From Bacteroidales bacterium (GTDB taxonomy: Bacteria > Bacteroidota > Bacteroidia > Bacteroidales > Tenuifilaceae), in the NCBI GenBank assembly GCA_020636835.1, contig JACJXC010000006.1:124001-188000 (forward strand): a stretch of DNA of 64,000 nucleotides. The letters run 5' to 3'. Positions 44,606 through 54,263 of this stretch are shown here, piece by piece. The position numbers were made by a program, and so were the translations under genes. Below the pieces are notes generated by a model. The model saw only the letters and a program-made list of their open reading frames with translations. It ran no database searches and was not told where the DNA came from. Position 1 is the first letter of the stretch; each line of letters opens with the position of its first letter.

Positions 44606-45559
44606 ATGAAGGTAATCGACATAATAAACCAATCTAAGTCAACCCTGTTCTCCTTTGAACTGCTTCCGCCGTTAAAGGGGCACAATGTGCAAACGGTCTT
44701 CGATACTATTGATAAGTTGGTGGAGTTTAACCCCGCCTATATCAACATAACGTACCATCGCGAGGAGGTTGTTTATCGTCCAGCCCCCGATGGTGGTGTA
44801 GTTCCTATTAAGGTACGCCAACGACCCGGAACGGTGGGGTTGGCCGCTGCCATTCAGTTTCGCTATGCAATTGATGTTGTTCCGCATATTATTTGTGGAG
44901 GTTTTGATGCGCACGAAACCGAGGATGCTCTTGTCGATCTGGAGTTTCTGGGTATTCAGAATGTGTTGTTGCTGCGCGGAGATGCCGATAAAATTTTGGG
45001 TCGATTCGAGGCCAAGCATGGCGGGCATAGTCATGCAGTGGACTTAGTGGGGCAGGTAAATAGCTTCAACAAAGGGCTATTCCTCGAAAGTGTGATGGAA
45101 AAACCTAAACAAACCGATTTTTGTATAGGTGTGGCGGGTTATCCCGAGAAGCATCCCGAGGCGCCCAATTTTGAATCGGATATTCGTTACCTGAAGGCTA
45201 AAGTTGATGCTGGAGCCCACTATATTGTTACCCAGATGTTTTTCGATAATGCTAAGTATTTTCACTTTGTGGAAAGCTGTCGGAATGCGGGTATTACTGT
45301 GCCCATCATTCCGGGTATTAAACCCATATCGGTAAAGGAGCATTTGAGTAACCTGCCTAGGGTGTTTGGGGTTTCTATTCCTCAGGAGTTGGTGAGTATG
45401 GTCGAAGGTTGTCGGTCGAACCTCGATGTTTATGAGGTTGGAGTGGAGTGGGCTACTGCACAGGTGGAAGAGTTGAAACGGGCTGGTGTGCCTTCAATCC
45501 ATTTTTATACCATGGGGCGCCCTGATAATATTCGGCGAATTGCCAAAACGGTGTTCTAA
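44606..45559 (+). CDS. metF: 5,10-methylenetetrahydrofolate reductase
   Basis: Supplies methyl-THF for MetH. 317 residues: an FAD-dependent TIM barrel with FELLPPLKGHNVQTVFDTID, INITYHREE, NVLLLRGDADKIL, GVAGYPEKHPEAP, HYIVTQMFFDNAKYFHFV and a C-terminal GVPSIHFYTMGRPDNIRRI. It follows metH by 39 bases, so the two are co-transcribed. Confidence 0.95.
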   Translation: MKVIDIINQSKSTLFSFELLPPLKGHNVQTVFDTIDKLVEFNPAYINITYHREEVVYRPAPDGGVVPIKVRQRPGTVGLAAAIQFRYAIDVVPHIICGGFDAHETEDALVDLEFLGIQNVLLLRGDADKILGRFEAKHGGHSHAVDLVGQVNSFNKGLFLESVMEKPKQTDFCIGVAGYPEKHPEAPNFESDIRYLKAKVDAGAHYIVTQMFFDNAKYFHFVESCRNAGITVPIIPGIKPISVKEHLSNLPRVFGVSIPQELVSMVEGCRSNLDVYEVGVEWATAQVEELKRAGVPSIHFYTMGRPDNIRRIAKTVF

Positions 45560-45638
45560 TTACAGAGCGTTTTTTTGCATTTATTCCTAATATGCCTTAA
45601 CTTCCTCGTTGGAGATTGTTTCTCCTACTGTTTTGTTA

Positions 45639-47975
45639 ATGTATAGGGATATGGCTGATTTGGGTGCGAAAAGGGACAATTTGGATTCTACAAACATTAG
45701 TTCGGAGCAGAAGTACCGTTTGGTTTTTCAGAATTCACCGGTTGGTATTTTTCAGTTCGATAAAAACCTGATGATTACCGATTGCAATGAGAAGTTGGTT
45801 GATATTTTCCTTTCCCGCAAGGATTTGTTGGTGGGACTTGATATGCATCGGCTTAACGATAAGGCTTTGCTGAATGTATGCGAGAGTGCAATAGCCGGTA
45901 ATCAGGGCTTTTACGAGGGCGTTTACCATGCTACTACAGGTCCTGCGGTGGTTTCCATCAGTTTAAAAACAGCTCCACTGCTGTCGCCTAATGGGGGATG
46001 TGTCGAAGGCGGAATTGGAATTGTAGAGGATATTTCCGATAGGGTGAAAGCCGAGCAGGAGCTTAAAACCAAGGAAACTCATTTTCGGATTTTATCATCG
46101 TTAACCACTGATGCTGCTTCAATTTTGGGGGTAAACCCCGATGGGTCAATCGTACGGGAGTGGATTAGTGACTCGCTTCTTGCCAAAATGGGGTACTCCA
46201 TGCACGATGTCGATTCGTTCGAGACGTGGTATCGTATAATCCATCCCGATGATTTGTCAAGCTATCAGAATGCTATGGCCCGTATTGGTGATGGCGAAAC
46301 CGTATCGATCGATTTCCGTTTAGTTGCAAGGAATGGTACAATTGTTTGGGTTAATAATACTGTTTACCCGGAGTTTGATAGTTCTGAAAAACCGGTAAGG
46401 TTGATCAGTGCCCTTCGGAATATAACGGCACAGAAAAATGCCGAAATCGCCCTTAATAATCAAAAAAATCTGCTCGATACCGTTATAAGAGTTGCCCCTG
46501 TGGGTATTTGGCTCACTGCCCCCGATGGGGCATACGTTATTGTGAATCGCAATTTTTCGGAACTGGTTGGCTACGGAACTCCAAACTTTTCGCTAACCGA
46601 CGAGGAGCTACAGGTTTGTCGGGCGAATGACAGTTTAGCCATGAATTCCCCTGAACCCATTGAGTTTGAAGGGCGTTTAACATTTCTGGATGGCGAGCAG
46701 CATGCCGTTAAGGTTTATAAATGTAAAGTGTGCGATGTGAATGGCGAGGTAATCGGCGTTTTGAGCGTACTAACCGATATCACCCTGCGCCAAAAATATG
46801 AGAAGGCGCTGGTGGAGGCTCTCGAGAAGGCCGAGGAGTCCGATCGGCTTAAATCGGCTTTTTTGGCCAATATGAGCCACGAAATACGTACACCGCTTAA
46901 TGGTGTTATTGGGTTTGCCAAGTATTTGCGAAATTTCCCCGAGACCGGCCGGGAGGAAACGCTTAAATACCTTAATATCATTTGCAATAGTGCCGATCAT
47001 TTGCTTAATCTAATCAACGATATTATCGATATTTCAAAAATTGATGTGGGGCAAATGACCATAGCCACTGAGATGGTGAATCTCAATGCCCTCCTCAACG
47101 AGATTTATTCGTTTTACTACACAGCGAATCCTGGCTTAGCGCAGTCGGGGGTTAGTTTCCGAATTAGTACCTCGCTTTCCGATTCCGAATCCAATATTAT
47201 TGTCGATAAGGTTCGGTTGCGGCAGGTGCTTACCAACCTAATTACTAATGCGCTTAAGTTTACCAAGGAGGGGTGCGTTGAGTTTGGTTATGAGGTAATT
47301 CAGAATGGCATGATGCTCAGGTTCTTTGTGAACGATACGGGTATTGGAATTCCGTCCGATAAAATGGATTTGATATTTAGGCGCTTTAGCCAGGCCGATG
47401 CCGAAATTACCCGCAAGTACGGTGGTACAGGTTTGGGGTTGGCCATTTCAAAATCGTTGGTGGAACTTATGGGGGGCACTATCTGGGTTGAGTCGCAGGT
47501 TCAGCAAGGAACCTCTTTTTTCTTCACAATTCCATACCGTAAGGTTGCCGATTCACTTGAGCCTCGGGAGATGCAGGTGGACGAGGCTTCTTTGGGCGAT
47601 AAATTGAAGGGGATCCGGGTGCTGATTGCCGAGGATGATCATAGCAGCTTGCTCTACCTTAAAACTGTGCTCGAAAACGTTGGGATGGTTTGCTTTGAGG
47701 CTCATAATGGGAGGGATGCCGTTAACGTATTTCTCAAGAATCCCACGGTTGATATTGTTGTAATGGATCTTAAAATGCCCGAAATGAACGGTTTTGAGGC
47801 AATTAAAGCAATTCGGGCGGTTAATCCAGCCATTCCTGTTCTGGTGCAAACAGCGCATGTGTTTAACGACGAAAAGTTGCTATGCAGCGCATTGGGCTGC
47901 GAAAATTTCATTTCGAAACCGGTTGATGTGGATTTACTATTTGTTAATATTCTGCAGATGCTAAAGTTGAAGTGA
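45639..47975 (+). CDS. PAS-PAS-PAS hybrid histidine kinase with receiver domain
   Basis: About 778 residues, cytoplasmic (no TM). Three PAS domains come first (about 20-140, 150-275 and 275-390). The kinase core has the H-box FLANMSHEIRTPLNGVIGFA, N-box VLTNLITNALKFTKEG, DTGIGIP and KYGGTGLGLAISKSLVEL. The C-terminal receiver shows RVLIAEDDHSSLLYLK, phosphoacceptor Asp in IVVMDLKMPEMNGFEA, and SKPVDVDLL. With no HPt or output partner nearby, it feeds an unknown phosphorelay. It starts 79 bases past metF. A TTG at 45609 also opens the frame. Confidence 0.9.
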   Translation: MYRDMADLGAKRDNLDSTNISSEQKYRLVFQNSPVGIFQFDKNLMITDCNEKLVDIFLSRKDLLVGLDMHRLNDKALLNVCESAIAGNQGFYEGVYHATTGPAVVSISLKTAPLLSPNGGCVEGGIGIVEDISDRVKAEQELKTKETHFRILSSLTTDAASILGVNPDGSIVREWISDSLLAKMGYSMHDVDSFETWYRIIHPDDLSSYQNAMARIGDGETVSIDFRLVARNGTIVWVNNTVYPEFDSSEKPVRLISALRNITAQKNAEIALNNQKNLLDTVIRVAPVGIWLTAPDGAYVIVNRNFSELVGYGTPNFSLTDEELQVCRANDSLAMNSPEPIEFEGRLTFLDGEQHAVKVYKCKVCDVNGEVIGVLSVLTDITLRQKYEKALVEALEKAEESDRLKSAFLANMSHEIRTPLNGVIGFAKYLRNFPETGREETLKYLNIICNSADHLLNLINDIIDISKIDVGQMTIATEMVNLNALLNEIYSFYYTANPGLAQSGVSFRISTSLSDSESNIIVDKVRLRQVLTNLITNALKFTKEGCVEFGYEVIQNGMMLRFFVNDTGIGIPSDKMDLIFRRFSQADAEITRKYGGTGLGLAISKSLVELMGGTIWVESQVQQGTSFFFTIPYRKVADSLEPREMQVDEASLGDKLKGIRVLIAEDDHSSLLYLKTVLENVGMVCFEAHNGRDAVNVFLKNPTVDIVVMDLKMPEMNGFEAIKAIRAVNPAIPVLVQTAHVFNDEKLLCSALGCENFISKPVDVDLLFVNILQMLKLK

Positions 47976-47976
47976 T

Positions 47977-48450
47977 TTACAAATTTCTTTCGAAAACTAT
48001 TCTCAAGTCATCGCTATTGGGTTGTGCTGGAGTTTTACTCTCAAAACCATTCTTTTTCAGTAGGTTAATAGTGGATTGATCCTCTAGGGGGATTTGTCCT
48101 GTTACCTGTTCAAACTTTTCGTCGGAGCCCAGAGTAATCGCAAACTGAAGGAGTTGGTTTGCTATCCCTTTCCTTTGGTAAGCGGGAAATACTGCCAATC
48201 GGCTTATTATTAGCGTTCTATCCTTCGATTCGTCGGGCTTTATGGTTATTGTGGCTACCGGAACAAGGTTTTTAGTTGCGATAAATACATGGTTTTTCGA
48301 AATGTCGGTGGCAATATCGTTGTAGTCGTTAATGCTGTTATTCCAGCACCTTACACCTTTTTTCTGTAATTCGCGGGAGCATTGCCCAATAATATACAGC
48401 ACCTCAATTAGTTGATGCTTTTGTGCTTTAATAATTTTCATTTGCATCAA
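47977..48450 (-). CDS. GNAT-family N-acetyltransferase
   Basis: 157 residues, the GNAT fold: VPVATITIKPDESKDRTLII, the acetyl-CoA loop LAVFPAYQRKGIANQLLQFA (QRKGIA), and the C-terminal LKKNGFESK. It overlaps the amidohydrolase gene by 4 bases, so the two are coupled. The substrate is unknown. Confidence 0.85.
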   Translation of the reverse strand: MMQMKIIKAQKHQLIEVLYIIGQCSRELQKKGVRCWNNSINDYNDIATDISKNHVFIATKNLVPVATITIKPDESKDRTLIISRLAVFPAYQRKGIANQLLQFAITLGSDEKFEQVTGQIPLEDQSTINLLKKNGFESKTPAQPNSDDLRIVFERNL

Positions 48451-50078
48451 TTTAAACTATACACTTGCTCCCCGTTTACATAGGTTTGCTGTATTTTAAT
48501 GTTGGGTACTGCATTTATCGAATCGTTCATCAGGTCGAAGTTAAGAATAACAAAATCTGCATTTTTCCCAACTTCCAGGCTACCCTTGATATTTTCCTCA
48601 AAGGCCGATCTGGCCGCCCAAATGGTCATGGCGCGGAGTGCTTGCTCGCGTGTGAGTGAGTTTTGCATTTGAAATCCATCCTTGGGTTCGCCGTTAAAAT
48701 GCTGGCGTGCTACTCCGGAATAGAATCCGTAAAGCGGATTTATATGCTCAATAGGGAAATCGCTTCCGTTGGGCAACCATCCATTTTGCTGGAGCAATTC
48801 CTGATATGCGTATGCATATTTAATTCTATCGCCCAAACGCTCGTCGGCCCAGTCCATATCCGATGTGGCGTGTGTAGTTTGGATTGATGGAATAATGTTG
48901 TACTTGCCATAGCGGGTCATATCCTGTGGGTCTACAATCTGCGAGTGCTCAATTCTCCAACGCTTGTCGTTATTCTCATCCAAATATTTTGAGTAGATGT
49001 CGATCATTAGCCTAACTGCTGCATCGCCAATGCAATGTGTGCAAACCTGATAGCCTGCATCGTTGGCTAATTTGCAAATAGAGTCGAGTTTTTCGGTTGT
49101 TTCAACCTGGATTCCGCTGTTTTGTGGATCGTCGGAGTAGGGTTGTAGGAGTAGCGCTCCGCGTGAGCCTAGCGCCCCGTCGGCAAAAATTTTGATGGCA
49201 CGTACAGTTAGCCGTTCTGTTTGGTAAACCCCTTTGCTGATGAATGCTTCGTAGTTCGATTTTGTTGGGTTGAGCCAAGCGTTGATGCGCATTCTTAACG
49301 ATCCGTTCTTATGTAGCGAGTCGATGAGTAAAACCTCGTCGGTATCCAAACCGGCATCGTGTACCCCTGTTAGTCCAACTGCAAAGCAGTTCTTTTGTGC
49401 GTTGATTAATGCTTTGGTTTTCTCCTCTTTTGTTGATTCTGGAATGCATCTGCGAATAAGATCCATGGCGTTATCAACCAGAACTCCGGTGGGTTTGCCA
49501 TTTTCCTTAATTATCTCGCCACCGTTAATGATTGTTTTAGAGGTAATGCCTGCTATTTCGAGCGCTTTTTGATTGGCAATTGCCGCGTGTCCGTCAATCC
49601 GAACAATGTACACGGGTTTGTCGGGGAATGCTTTGTTTAGCAGCTCGTTGGTGGGGAATTGTTTAACAGCCCACTCGTTCTGGTTCCAACCACGGCCTTT
49701 TACCCACTCTGTGGCGTATTGTTTTTGGTTTTCAACTAATCGGGTTACAACCTCTTCCCAATCCTTTGCGCCCGCCAGCCAAGCATTGGGCAATCCGAGT
49801 CCATATCCTAGGAAATGGCAGTGGGGGTCAATAAATCCGGGGTAAATGAATTTTCCAGTGGCATCCAGGCAGTTTGCCGATTCATACTCATTCTCAATAC
49901 TCTCCTTATTGCCAATGGCCAAAATCTTCCCATTGCTTATGGCCATGCTGTTATGCACAGTAAAAGCGGAGTCAACCGAGTAAATTGTGGCGTTGGTTAC
50001 TATTAAGTCAACTTTTTTACGATTGCTGCATGCCATTGCGGTAATTGCTATTATTAAGACTAAAGAATTTTTAATCAT
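48447..50078 (-). CDS. YtcJ-type amidohydrolase, lipoprotein
   Basis: 543 residues of the amidohydrolase-3 (YtcJ) subfamily with a lipoprotein signal (ITAMACSNRK, Cys about 17). Motifs: DLIVTNATIYSVDSAFTVHN, metal-binding FIYPGFIDPHCHFLGYG, VYIVRIDGHAAIANQKALE, the HxD region VHDAGLDTDEV, CTHCIGDAAV, RIEHSQIVDPQD and NADFVILNFDLMN. It is probably envelope-anchored and hydrolyses an amide or imide of unknown identity. The 164-base gap on its upstream side holds nothing seen. Confidence 0.88.
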   Translation of the reverse strand: MIKNSLVLIIAITAMACSNRKKVDLIVTNATIYSVDSAFTVHNSMAISNGKILAIGNKESIENEYESANCLDATGKFIYPGFIDPHCHFLGYGLGLPNAWLAGAKDWEEVVTRLVENQKQYATEWVKGRGWNQNEWAVKQFPTNELLNKAFPDKPVYIVRIDGHAAIANQKALEIAGITSKTIINGGEIIKENGKPTGVLVDNAMDLIRRCIPESTKEEKTKALINAQKNCFAVGLTGVHDAGLDTDEVLLIDSLHKNGSLRMRINAWLNPTKSNYEAFISKGVYQTERLTVRAIKIFADGALGSRGALLLQPYSDDPQNSGIQVETTEKLDSICKLANDAGYQVCTHCIGDAAVRLMIDIYSKYLDENNDKRWRIEHSQIVDPQDMTRYGKYNIIPSIQTTHATSDMDWADERLGDRIKYAYAYQELLQQNGWLPNGSDFPIEHINPLYGFYSGVARQHFNGEPKDGFQMQNSLTREQALRAMTIWAARSAFEENIKGSLEVGKNADFVILNFDLMNDSINAVPNIKIQQTYVNGEQVYSLN

Positions 50079-50242
50079 TATATTGAATTTTTATGTTTCT
50101 ATTTTTAGGTTCAAAAGTAGTTTTTTGTTCCGAAATAGAAAATTTTTATGCAAAATATTGGTAGCTAATCGAAAACGATTTGGTATTGCAAACTGTTGAG
50201 TTTCGCAATTTGGAACTATTCACCAATTTTTAGTGCCGCATT

Positions 50243-52252
50243 CTATAGTTTGAAACCGAGTACAAGGATGTCGTCGGTTTGATCGGTGTTGTTTTTCCAA
50301 ATGTCAATGGTGCTTTCCAGCGTGGCAACTTGTTTGTCCATTGCGCATGGGCTAATAGAATGGATTAGTTTTCGGAATTCTGCAATTTTGAACTTCTGAT
50401 GCGACAGGCCGCCTACCTGATCGGCAAACCCATCGGAAAATATGTAGAACTGGTCGTTTTCCTGGTAGTCGATTATTTCGTTCTGGAATGGGAGTTCCTT
50501 CATGTGAACGCCCACGGGGTTGCGTATCGCTTTGAATTCTGTTAACTCATTATTGCGAACCATGTAAAGAGGGTTGTACGCTCCGGCAAACTGCAGCTGT
50601 TGTTTTTGCTTGTTAACAATGCACAGGGCGATGTCCATCCCATCTTTGGCCTCGGTTTTATACTCGGTCTGGTTTAGCGCTTCTTTAATTTTAATTCTCA
50701 ATTCCTCCAAAACCTCGGCGGCAGTTTTGGGGGTGGAGTATGTGAAAACCTCATTCAGTAAAGTGATGCCCAGCATGCTCATAAAAGCCCCGGGAACTCC
50801 GTGCCCAGTGCAATCGGCGGCTGCAATTACGGTGTATTCATTATATTCCTTTATGAAGAAGAAGTCGCCACTAACAATATCCTTGGGTTTTAGCAGTACA
50901 AACAAATCCTTTACAGGGTAAGGCTTCCCCGACGATTTACCGAGTAAAACGCTTTGTATCCGTTTTGCGTAGTTTATGCTATCGGTGATTTGTGTGTTTT
51001 TTTGTTCAATTACACTTTTTTGTTCGCTTAGCAGCTGGTTGTCGCGTTTTTTTACTCTGTACCATCTAAATGCAAAGAATGCCAGGGTTGAGGCCAGTAG
51101 AAATGCTAGGATTAAAAGACGTTGAATCGATCTGTTTTTATTCAATTCAATATTTTGAAGTGCAATTTGTTGTTCTTTTTTTTCAGTTTCGTACTGTGTT
51201 TGTAGTTCGGCTATTTGAAAGTGCTTTTCGGCATTAAAAATTGAGTCTTGTAGATGTGTGTGCTTTTGAATGCTGGTTAATGCTAAATCGAATTTACCCC
51301 ATTTTTCGTAAGCCACCGATAGGGTTTGGTAGTTTTTGATGATGTCCTCGTACAGCTCCATTTTAACGGCCAGGCTCTGCGATTCCTTCAGATGTTTTAC
51401 GGCATTCTCGTAGTCCTTTTTTTCGAGGTAAACCCTTCCTATTATTGCAAGTATCTCGGAGTATCCCCTGTTGTTGGAGGCGCTTTTAAGTATGTTAAGT
51501 CCTGTTTGGAGGTAGTTCAGCGCTTTTGGGTAGTTCCTTTTAAGTAGATAGTAGGTTCCCAGATCCCTGTTCGATATGGCAATTCCATATTTATCCTCGC
51601 ATTCTGAGAACTTTAGTCGAGCGTTCTCGATGTATCGGTATGCCGAATCAAGGATGTTTTTGGAGAGGTATGAATTGCCTATTGCGAGTAGCGAATACGC
51701 TTCTGCATCGCTGTTTTTCTGCTCTTTGGCCATTGCAAGGGTTTGCCGGCATATTCGTTCCGTTTCATCGTAGTTTCCCCACGCTTGGTTAATGTAGCCC
51801 GAAACGATGTAGCAGTTAAGGATTCCATCCCGATCGTCGATTTTTTCGAATAGTCGGATGTTGGCCTGAATCTCTTTTTGGGCCTCGTGGTATTTACCCC
51901 AGTACTTGTATACCAAGGCGATCATGTAGCCCCTCCATGCCGCATTGGCAGTATCCTTTTGGTTCAGGTGATACTGTTTTGCTTGTTTGTAGTAGGTTTT
52001 GGCCGTGAAGTACCGCCCCGTCCAGTAGTTAACAAATCCATACCGATTCCAGATACTGGCAAGCACTGCCGAATCGCCTTTTTGTTGGGCTTATTGTTCA
52101 ACTGCTGCCAGAATCTTAACTGTTGAATCAGGATTGCGGGTTGTTGCAATGGCAATTTTCAGCAGCGAGTCGGCTTTTTGCTTTAGGCTAATCTCAGCCT
52201 GAGCCGAAGAAGCCAAAGGTAGCAGCAGTGTTAGAAACAGGCCGATTCTCAT
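50243..52252 (-). pseudogene. TPR-SpoIIE phosphatase interrupted by an in-frame TAA
   Basis: The reading frame from the ATG at 52252 runs in one phase for 669 codons but holds a TAA at codon 54 (52091-52093). Upstream of it are a signal peptide (MRIGLFLTLLLPLASSAQ) and a first helical stretch. Downstream are TPRs, one TM (LLILAFLLASTLAFFAFRWY), the linker SINYAKRIQSVLLG, and a SpoIIE phosphatase (DIVSGDFFFIKEY, ADCTGHGVPGAFMSML, FSDGFADQVGG, DDILVLGFKL). A GTG at 52066 could restart translation, but it would give a protein with no signal peptide and so no correct topology. It is a paralogue of the intact gene at 21814-23721. The cause may be a nonsense mutation or a base-calling error. Confidence 0.8.
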
Positions 52253-52277
52253 GCTGATATTTTTTACAATTTGGTTG

Positions 52278-53234
52278 TTATGCGTTTGTATCCTTCTCTA
52301 TAAGGTATTGGTTCCTGTCGGATGAACTTCGTGCTATCAATTCGCCGATAAATCCGGCCATAAATAGTTGAACCCCTATTATTGCGATAACCAAGGCTAC
52401 GTAAAATAGTGGTTGATCCGTTACAGGCCTATACTTTAGTTGGTGAGTCTGAGCCCATAGTTTACTGGCTACTAGCCATAGCGATATTAATCCGCCGGAG
52501 AAGAACATTAGCGTTCCCAGTGTGCCAAAAAAGTGCATGGGGCGTTTGCCGAAGCGCGAAACAAATGTTACCGACATTAAATCGAGGAACCCGTTGATGA
52601 AGCGCTCCCATCCAAATTTCGACACCCCATATTTCCGTTCCTGGTGATGAACCACTTTTTCGCCAATCTTTTTAAACCCAGCCTGTTTTGCCAGTACGGG
52701 GATGTAGCGATGCATTTCGCCGTAAACCTCTACGCTTTTCACCACACGCCCCTTGTAGGCTTTTAGGCCGCAGTTCATATCGTGAAGTTTAATGCCCGTG
52801 ATGCATCTAACGGTTCCATTGTACAGCTTGCTGGGGATTCTTTTGGAGAGAAGTGGGTCGTGCCGTTTCTTTTTCCAACCCGAAACCAGGTCGAAACCCT
52901 CCTCCATGATCATCCTGTGCAGCTCGGGGATTTCGTCGGGGCTGTCCTGCAGGTCAGCGTCCATGGTAATAACCACATCGCCTTTTGAGGCGGTAAAGCC
53001 AACCTGTAGGGCTGCCGATTTGCCGTAGTTGCGGCGGAATTTTATTCCCCGTACGGTTTGATATTTCTGTGTTAAACTTTCGATAACGGTCCAACTGGAA
53101 TCGTTACTCCCATCGTCAATCATAATTACCTCGTACGAGAAATTGTGTTGATTCATTACGCGCGAAATCCACTCCATCAATTCTGGTAACGACTCTTCCT
53201 CGTTATACAGCGGAACAATAACAGAAATATCCAT
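52278..53234 (-). CDS. GT2-family glycosyltransferase (dolichol-phosphate mannosyltransferase/GtrB-like)
   Basis: 318 residues: a GT-A fold (VIVPLYNEEESLPELMEWIS, VIMIDDGSNDSSW, DXD in VITMDADLQDSPDEI), then two C-terminal TM helices (FFGTLGTLMFFSGGLISLWL; FYVALVIAIIGVQLFMAGFI). It likely charges a polyprenyl phosphate with a sugar for envelope glycans. It follows the DUF4199 gene by 21 bases and is probably co-transcribed with it. Confidence 0.9.
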   Translation of the reverse strand: MDISVIVPLYNEEESLPELMEWISRVMNQHNFSYEVIMIDDGSNDSSWTVIESLTQKYQTVRGIKFRRNYGKSAALQVGFTASKGDVVITMDADLQDSPDEIPELHRMIMEEGFDLVSGWKKKRHDPLLSKRIPSKLYNGTVRCITGIKLHDMNCGLKAYKGRVVKSVEVYGEMHRYIPVLAKQAGFKKIGEKVVHHQERKYGVSKFGWERFINGFLDLMSVTFVSRFGKRPMHFFGTLGTLMFFSGGLISLWLVASKLWAQTHQLKYRPVTDQPLFYVALVIAIIGVQLFMAGFIGELIARSSSDRNQYLIEKDTNA

Positions 53235-53255
53235 ATAAATTATAGGGTTAAAGGG

Positions 53256-53834
53256 TTACTCAATTACCTGCGATCCTGCGAAAGGGTTATCCTTTTTCTT
53301 TTTTAGTATTGCAGCGGTAATGAGCGATATGATTGCCCCAAATACAGTGCTAGATATGATATTGGTGAAGATTGTTTTGATGGGGTTTGTGTTAACCATT
53401 TTTTCGTCGATGCTCTCCAGGGCTTTCTCGATTTGATCGTCGGCTACCCCTTTACTCGACATAAACTCGTACATCCACTCTTTCTGTTCCTCCAGTATGG
53501 TTCTCATGTAGTCGGGGTCAATTATTGTGGTTTGGATGTAGTTGTAAACTGCCGAAAGGATTGCGGCAAAGAAAATGACCAGAACGCCGATCACGAATCC
53601 TTGTCCATAGGTCATCTCTCCGCCAAGAACCTCGTTGCGGATTTTTTTTGTGGAAAGAAATATTCCCAAAAAGGTTATTGCTATCGAAACAAGGCCGAGG
53701 ATTATTGGAGCGGTGAATCCTACTGGCTTAATGTTGAGCAAGAAAAGAATTAGCGAAAAGATTACCATTACAATCCCAAGGTATAGCCCGTAGGTCATGG
53801 CGTTGATAAGTAGAGGGTTAGATTTAGTATTCAT
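53256..53834 (-). CDS. DUF4199-type integral membrane protein
   Basis: About 192 residues with four TM segments (YGLYLGIVMVIFSLILFLLN, IILGLVSIAITFLGIFLS, GFVIGVLVIFFAAILSAVYN, IISSTVFGAIISLITAAILK) around a charged loop with EMTYGQGF. It fits DUF4199. It is commonly next to a GT2 gene, as here. The ATG at 53834 is chosen since the -7 box at 53860-53867 lies inside the longer open frame to 53906. Confidence 0.8.
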   Translation of the reverse strand: MNTKSNPLLINAMTYGLYLGIVMVIFSLILFLLNIKPVGFTAPIILGLVSIAITFLGIFLSTKKIRNEVLGGEMTYGQGFVIGVLVIFFAAILSAVYNYIQTTIIDPDYMRTILEEQKEWMYEFMSSKGVADDQIEKALESIDEKMVNTNPIKTIFTNIISSTVFGAIISLITAAILKKKKDNPFAGSQVIE

Positions 53835-53859
53835 AGTTTTAAACGATTTAGTTTCAATG

Positions 53860-53867
53860 CAAATATA
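53860..53867 (-). promoter_or_regulatory. DUF4199-GT2 promoter, -7 box
   Basis: The minus strand reads TATATTTG, matching TAnnTTTG, 26 bases before the ATG. Confidence 0.45.
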
Positions 53868-53895
53868 GACAAATTGCGAAAAAATCATCGAAGAG

Positions 53896-53926
53896 TTTGC
53901 ACCCAATAATAATCTTGTTACCTTTG
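53896..53926 (+). promoter_or_regulatory. SRP RNA promoter (-33 and -7)
   Basis: TTTG (53896-53899) and TACCTTTG (53919-53926) with exactly 19 bases between them, ending 4 bases before the first paired base of the SRP RNA. Confidence 0.7.
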
Positions 53927-53930
53927 CAGC

Positions 53931-54027
53931 GGGTAAGTCTTATACGACCAGCTCCCGCAGAACTCCCCCAGGATCGGAAGGTAGCAAGGGTATGTGGTTG
54001 TAGCGGAGCGATATAAGTAGCTTACCC
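53931..54027 (+). ncRNA. ffs: Signal recognition particle RNA, small bacterial type
   Basis: A 97-base hairpin RNA whose ends pair (GGGTAAG with CTTACCC). The apex has the conserved SRP domain IV pattern, CCCAGGATCGGAAGGTAGCA, the GGAA tetraloop flanked by symmetric and asymmetric loops that bind Ffh. With Ffh and FtsY it targets membrane proteins. It has its own promoter and a T-run (54031-54037) directly after. Confidence 0.9.
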
Positions 54028-54041
54028 ACTTTTTTTTACCC

Positions 54042-54080
54042 AACTACAAGGGCGCTGCATGCTGCAGCGCCCTTGTAGTT
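54042..54080. terminator. Strong palindromic terminator after the SRP RNA
   Basis: Perfect 18-bp arms AACTACAAGGGCGCTGCA (54042-54059) and their complement (54063-54080), with a 3-base loop. It lies 15 bases past the SRP RNA and its T-run. It could act both ways. The remaining 180 bases to ilvE hold only that gene's promoter region. Confidence 0.75.
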
Positions 54081-54216
54081 TATGGGGTTTCCCCAATGGT
54101 TTGAGAATTCGTTATTTAGGTAACAATTTGTAAGTGGGAGTTAATTTTTAATTAAACATTTAAACCTTTATTAACTCAATCATCTAATAATTGTTAGGTA
54201 ATTTATTTTTAATCGA

Positions 54217-54224
54217 TAACTTTG
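54217..54224 (+). promoter_or_regulatory. ilvE promoter, -7 box
   Basis: TAACTTTG matches TAnnTTTG, about 40 bases before the ilvE ATG. Confidence 0.45.
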
Positions 54225-54263
54225 GCGTGTTATTATTGTCCAATTTTTAAATAAACTGCGGAT

